The notes beneath the pieces were generated by a model. It searched no databases. It worked only from the letters and a program-made list of their open reading frames with translations, and was not told where the DNA came from. A DNA stretch of 21,691 nt from Chloroflexota bacterium (GTDB lineage Bacteria > Chloroflexota > Dehalococcoidia > SM23-28-2 > RBG-16-64-32): positions 12,332-34,022 of the forward strand of contig VBJS01000007.1 of the NCBI GenBank assembly GCA_005880055.1. Direction: 5' to 3'. The translations under genes and the position numbers were made by a program. Shown here in pieces: positions 21,202 to 21,691 of this stretch; position 1 is the first letter of the stretch; each line of letters opens with the position of its first letter.

Positions 21202-21691
21202 ATGCTAGTGTGGCTCACAGGACAGAGGTGGCTGGGGGCGGCGGCAATCGCTTTCATCGTCCTCCTCCTCCTCGCCGCCTGCGGAGATGACAACGAGGAG
21301 ACGAAGGGCAGCGCAACCGCTTCCACGTCTGCTTGCGGCCCGGCCCCTTCTCGAGTAGCCGGCACAGTGCCCGGAGTCAATGCCTTGGCCGCCATCTTCT
21401 TCCCACAGAGCGGCCGCATTGCCCTGCGTGAGGCGATTGAGCAGAACATCATCGATAACTTCCTCTTCGTCGACGGCACGAAGTCCCAGACCATGTTCGA
21501 TGACCTGGGCGCCAGCAAGTTCGAGGGTATGCAGGGTACCGCGCCCGGCGCACCCGATCCTGTATTCGATGCCGCCTACAAGGCGAAGACGGGCAAGTCG
21601 CCTACAGAGGTCAACTACACGCGCGAGGGCTACGACGCCACATACATGATTGCGCTGGCCGCCGTTGCCGCTAATTCATCAAAGGGCTCGG
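21202..21691 (+). CDS. Lipoprotein resembling the C-lobe of a branched-chain amino-acid-type substrate-binding protein (3' end outside window)
   Basis: This frame is open to the window end (163 codons). Residues 1-26 form a lipoprotein signal (IVLLLLAAC, lipobox with C27), followed by an acidic linker GDDNEETKG. From about residue 59 it reads like the second half of Peripla_BP_6 (LivJ-type) proteins: VNALAAIFFPQSGRIALREAIEQ, FLFVDGTKSQTMFDDLGA, FEGMQGTAPGAPD, FDAAYKAKTGKSPTEVNYTREGYDATYMIALAAVAA. The normal N-terminal lobe of about 200 residues (ligand-pocket half) is missing between the linker and this part. It may be an internally deleted gene or a shortened variant. AAAGGAG 6 nt upstream fixes the ATG. 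Confidence 0.75.
   Translation, partial: MLVWLTGQRWLGAAAIAFIVLLLLAACGDDNEETKGSATASTSACGPAPSRVAGTVPGVNALAAIFFPQSGRIALREAIEQNIIDNFLFVDGTKSQTMFDDLGASKFEGMQGTAPGAPDPVFDAAYKAKTGKSPTEVNYTREGYDATYMIALAAVAANSSKGS

Overview
The window (about 60% GC or higher) looks like a chromosomal piece of a Chloroflexota bacterium, most likely from or near the class Dehalococcoidia. The F1 beta subunit carries signatures I associate with Dehalococcoidia proteins (GERSREGN, DDYTDP, TTFGHLDA). An F420-type luciferase-like oxidoreductase, a DinB-like protein, VOC proteins and a CAP protein with a dockerin-like tail fit the same group. The taxonomic call is inference from remembered sequence similarity; no search was run.

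Region 1 (1-9744, + strand) is an F-type ATP synthase operon in the usual order: atpB (5' end outside the window), atpE, atpF, atpH, atpA, atpG, atpD, atpC. It runs on into murA and an mreB-like gene with gaps of at most 14 nt after atpC. Two foreign-looking insertions interrupt the canonical order. A DinB-like gene is translationally coupled to atpH. A four-helix-bundle (23S rRNA intervening-sequence family) gene sits between atpG and atpD, bracketed by inverted arrays of a 7-bp repeat (GGAACAA / TTGTTCC). A gene-less copy of the same repeat pair lies between atpA and atpG. The end of the operon is damaged: atpD has an in-frame TGA just before its conserved last segment, and the atpD/atpC junction appears to have lost the end of atpD and the start of atpC. 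MurA has Asp in place of the catalytic Cys, which predicts fosfomycin resistance.

Region 2 (9745-12193) holds rex (- strand, NADH/NAD+ sensing repressor) with a good promoter and a candidate autoregulatory operator. An AAA+ ATPase with a winged-helix-like N-terminal part is divergent to it.

Region 3 (12190-16201, - strand) is a compact catabolic-looking cluster: phosphotransferase, epoxide-hydrolase-like protein (apparent 1-nt frameshift at its start), F420-dependent LLM oxidoreductase, and a Ser-nucleophile alpha/beta hydrolase. The last three genes are separated by 20 nt and 1 nt.

Region 4 (16286-17514, + strand) has a two-domain VOC protein with a methylmalonyl-CoA-epimerase-like first half, then a single-domain VOC protein. 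The first appears to be read from a leaderless promoter.

Region 5 (17567-21044, - strand) encodes a secreted CAP-domain protein with a Pro/Thr/Ser linker and dockerin-like tail, a membrane protein of unknown function, an RDD membrane protein (also with a start-proximal promoter), and a PRC-barrel/BON-like protein. The window ends inside a + strand lipoprotein resembling an amino-acid-type ABC substrate-binding protein that lacks its N-terminal lobe.

The strongest candidate for something little described is the heptad-repeat/four-helix-bundle element in the atp operon, with full and empty copies about 1 kb apart.
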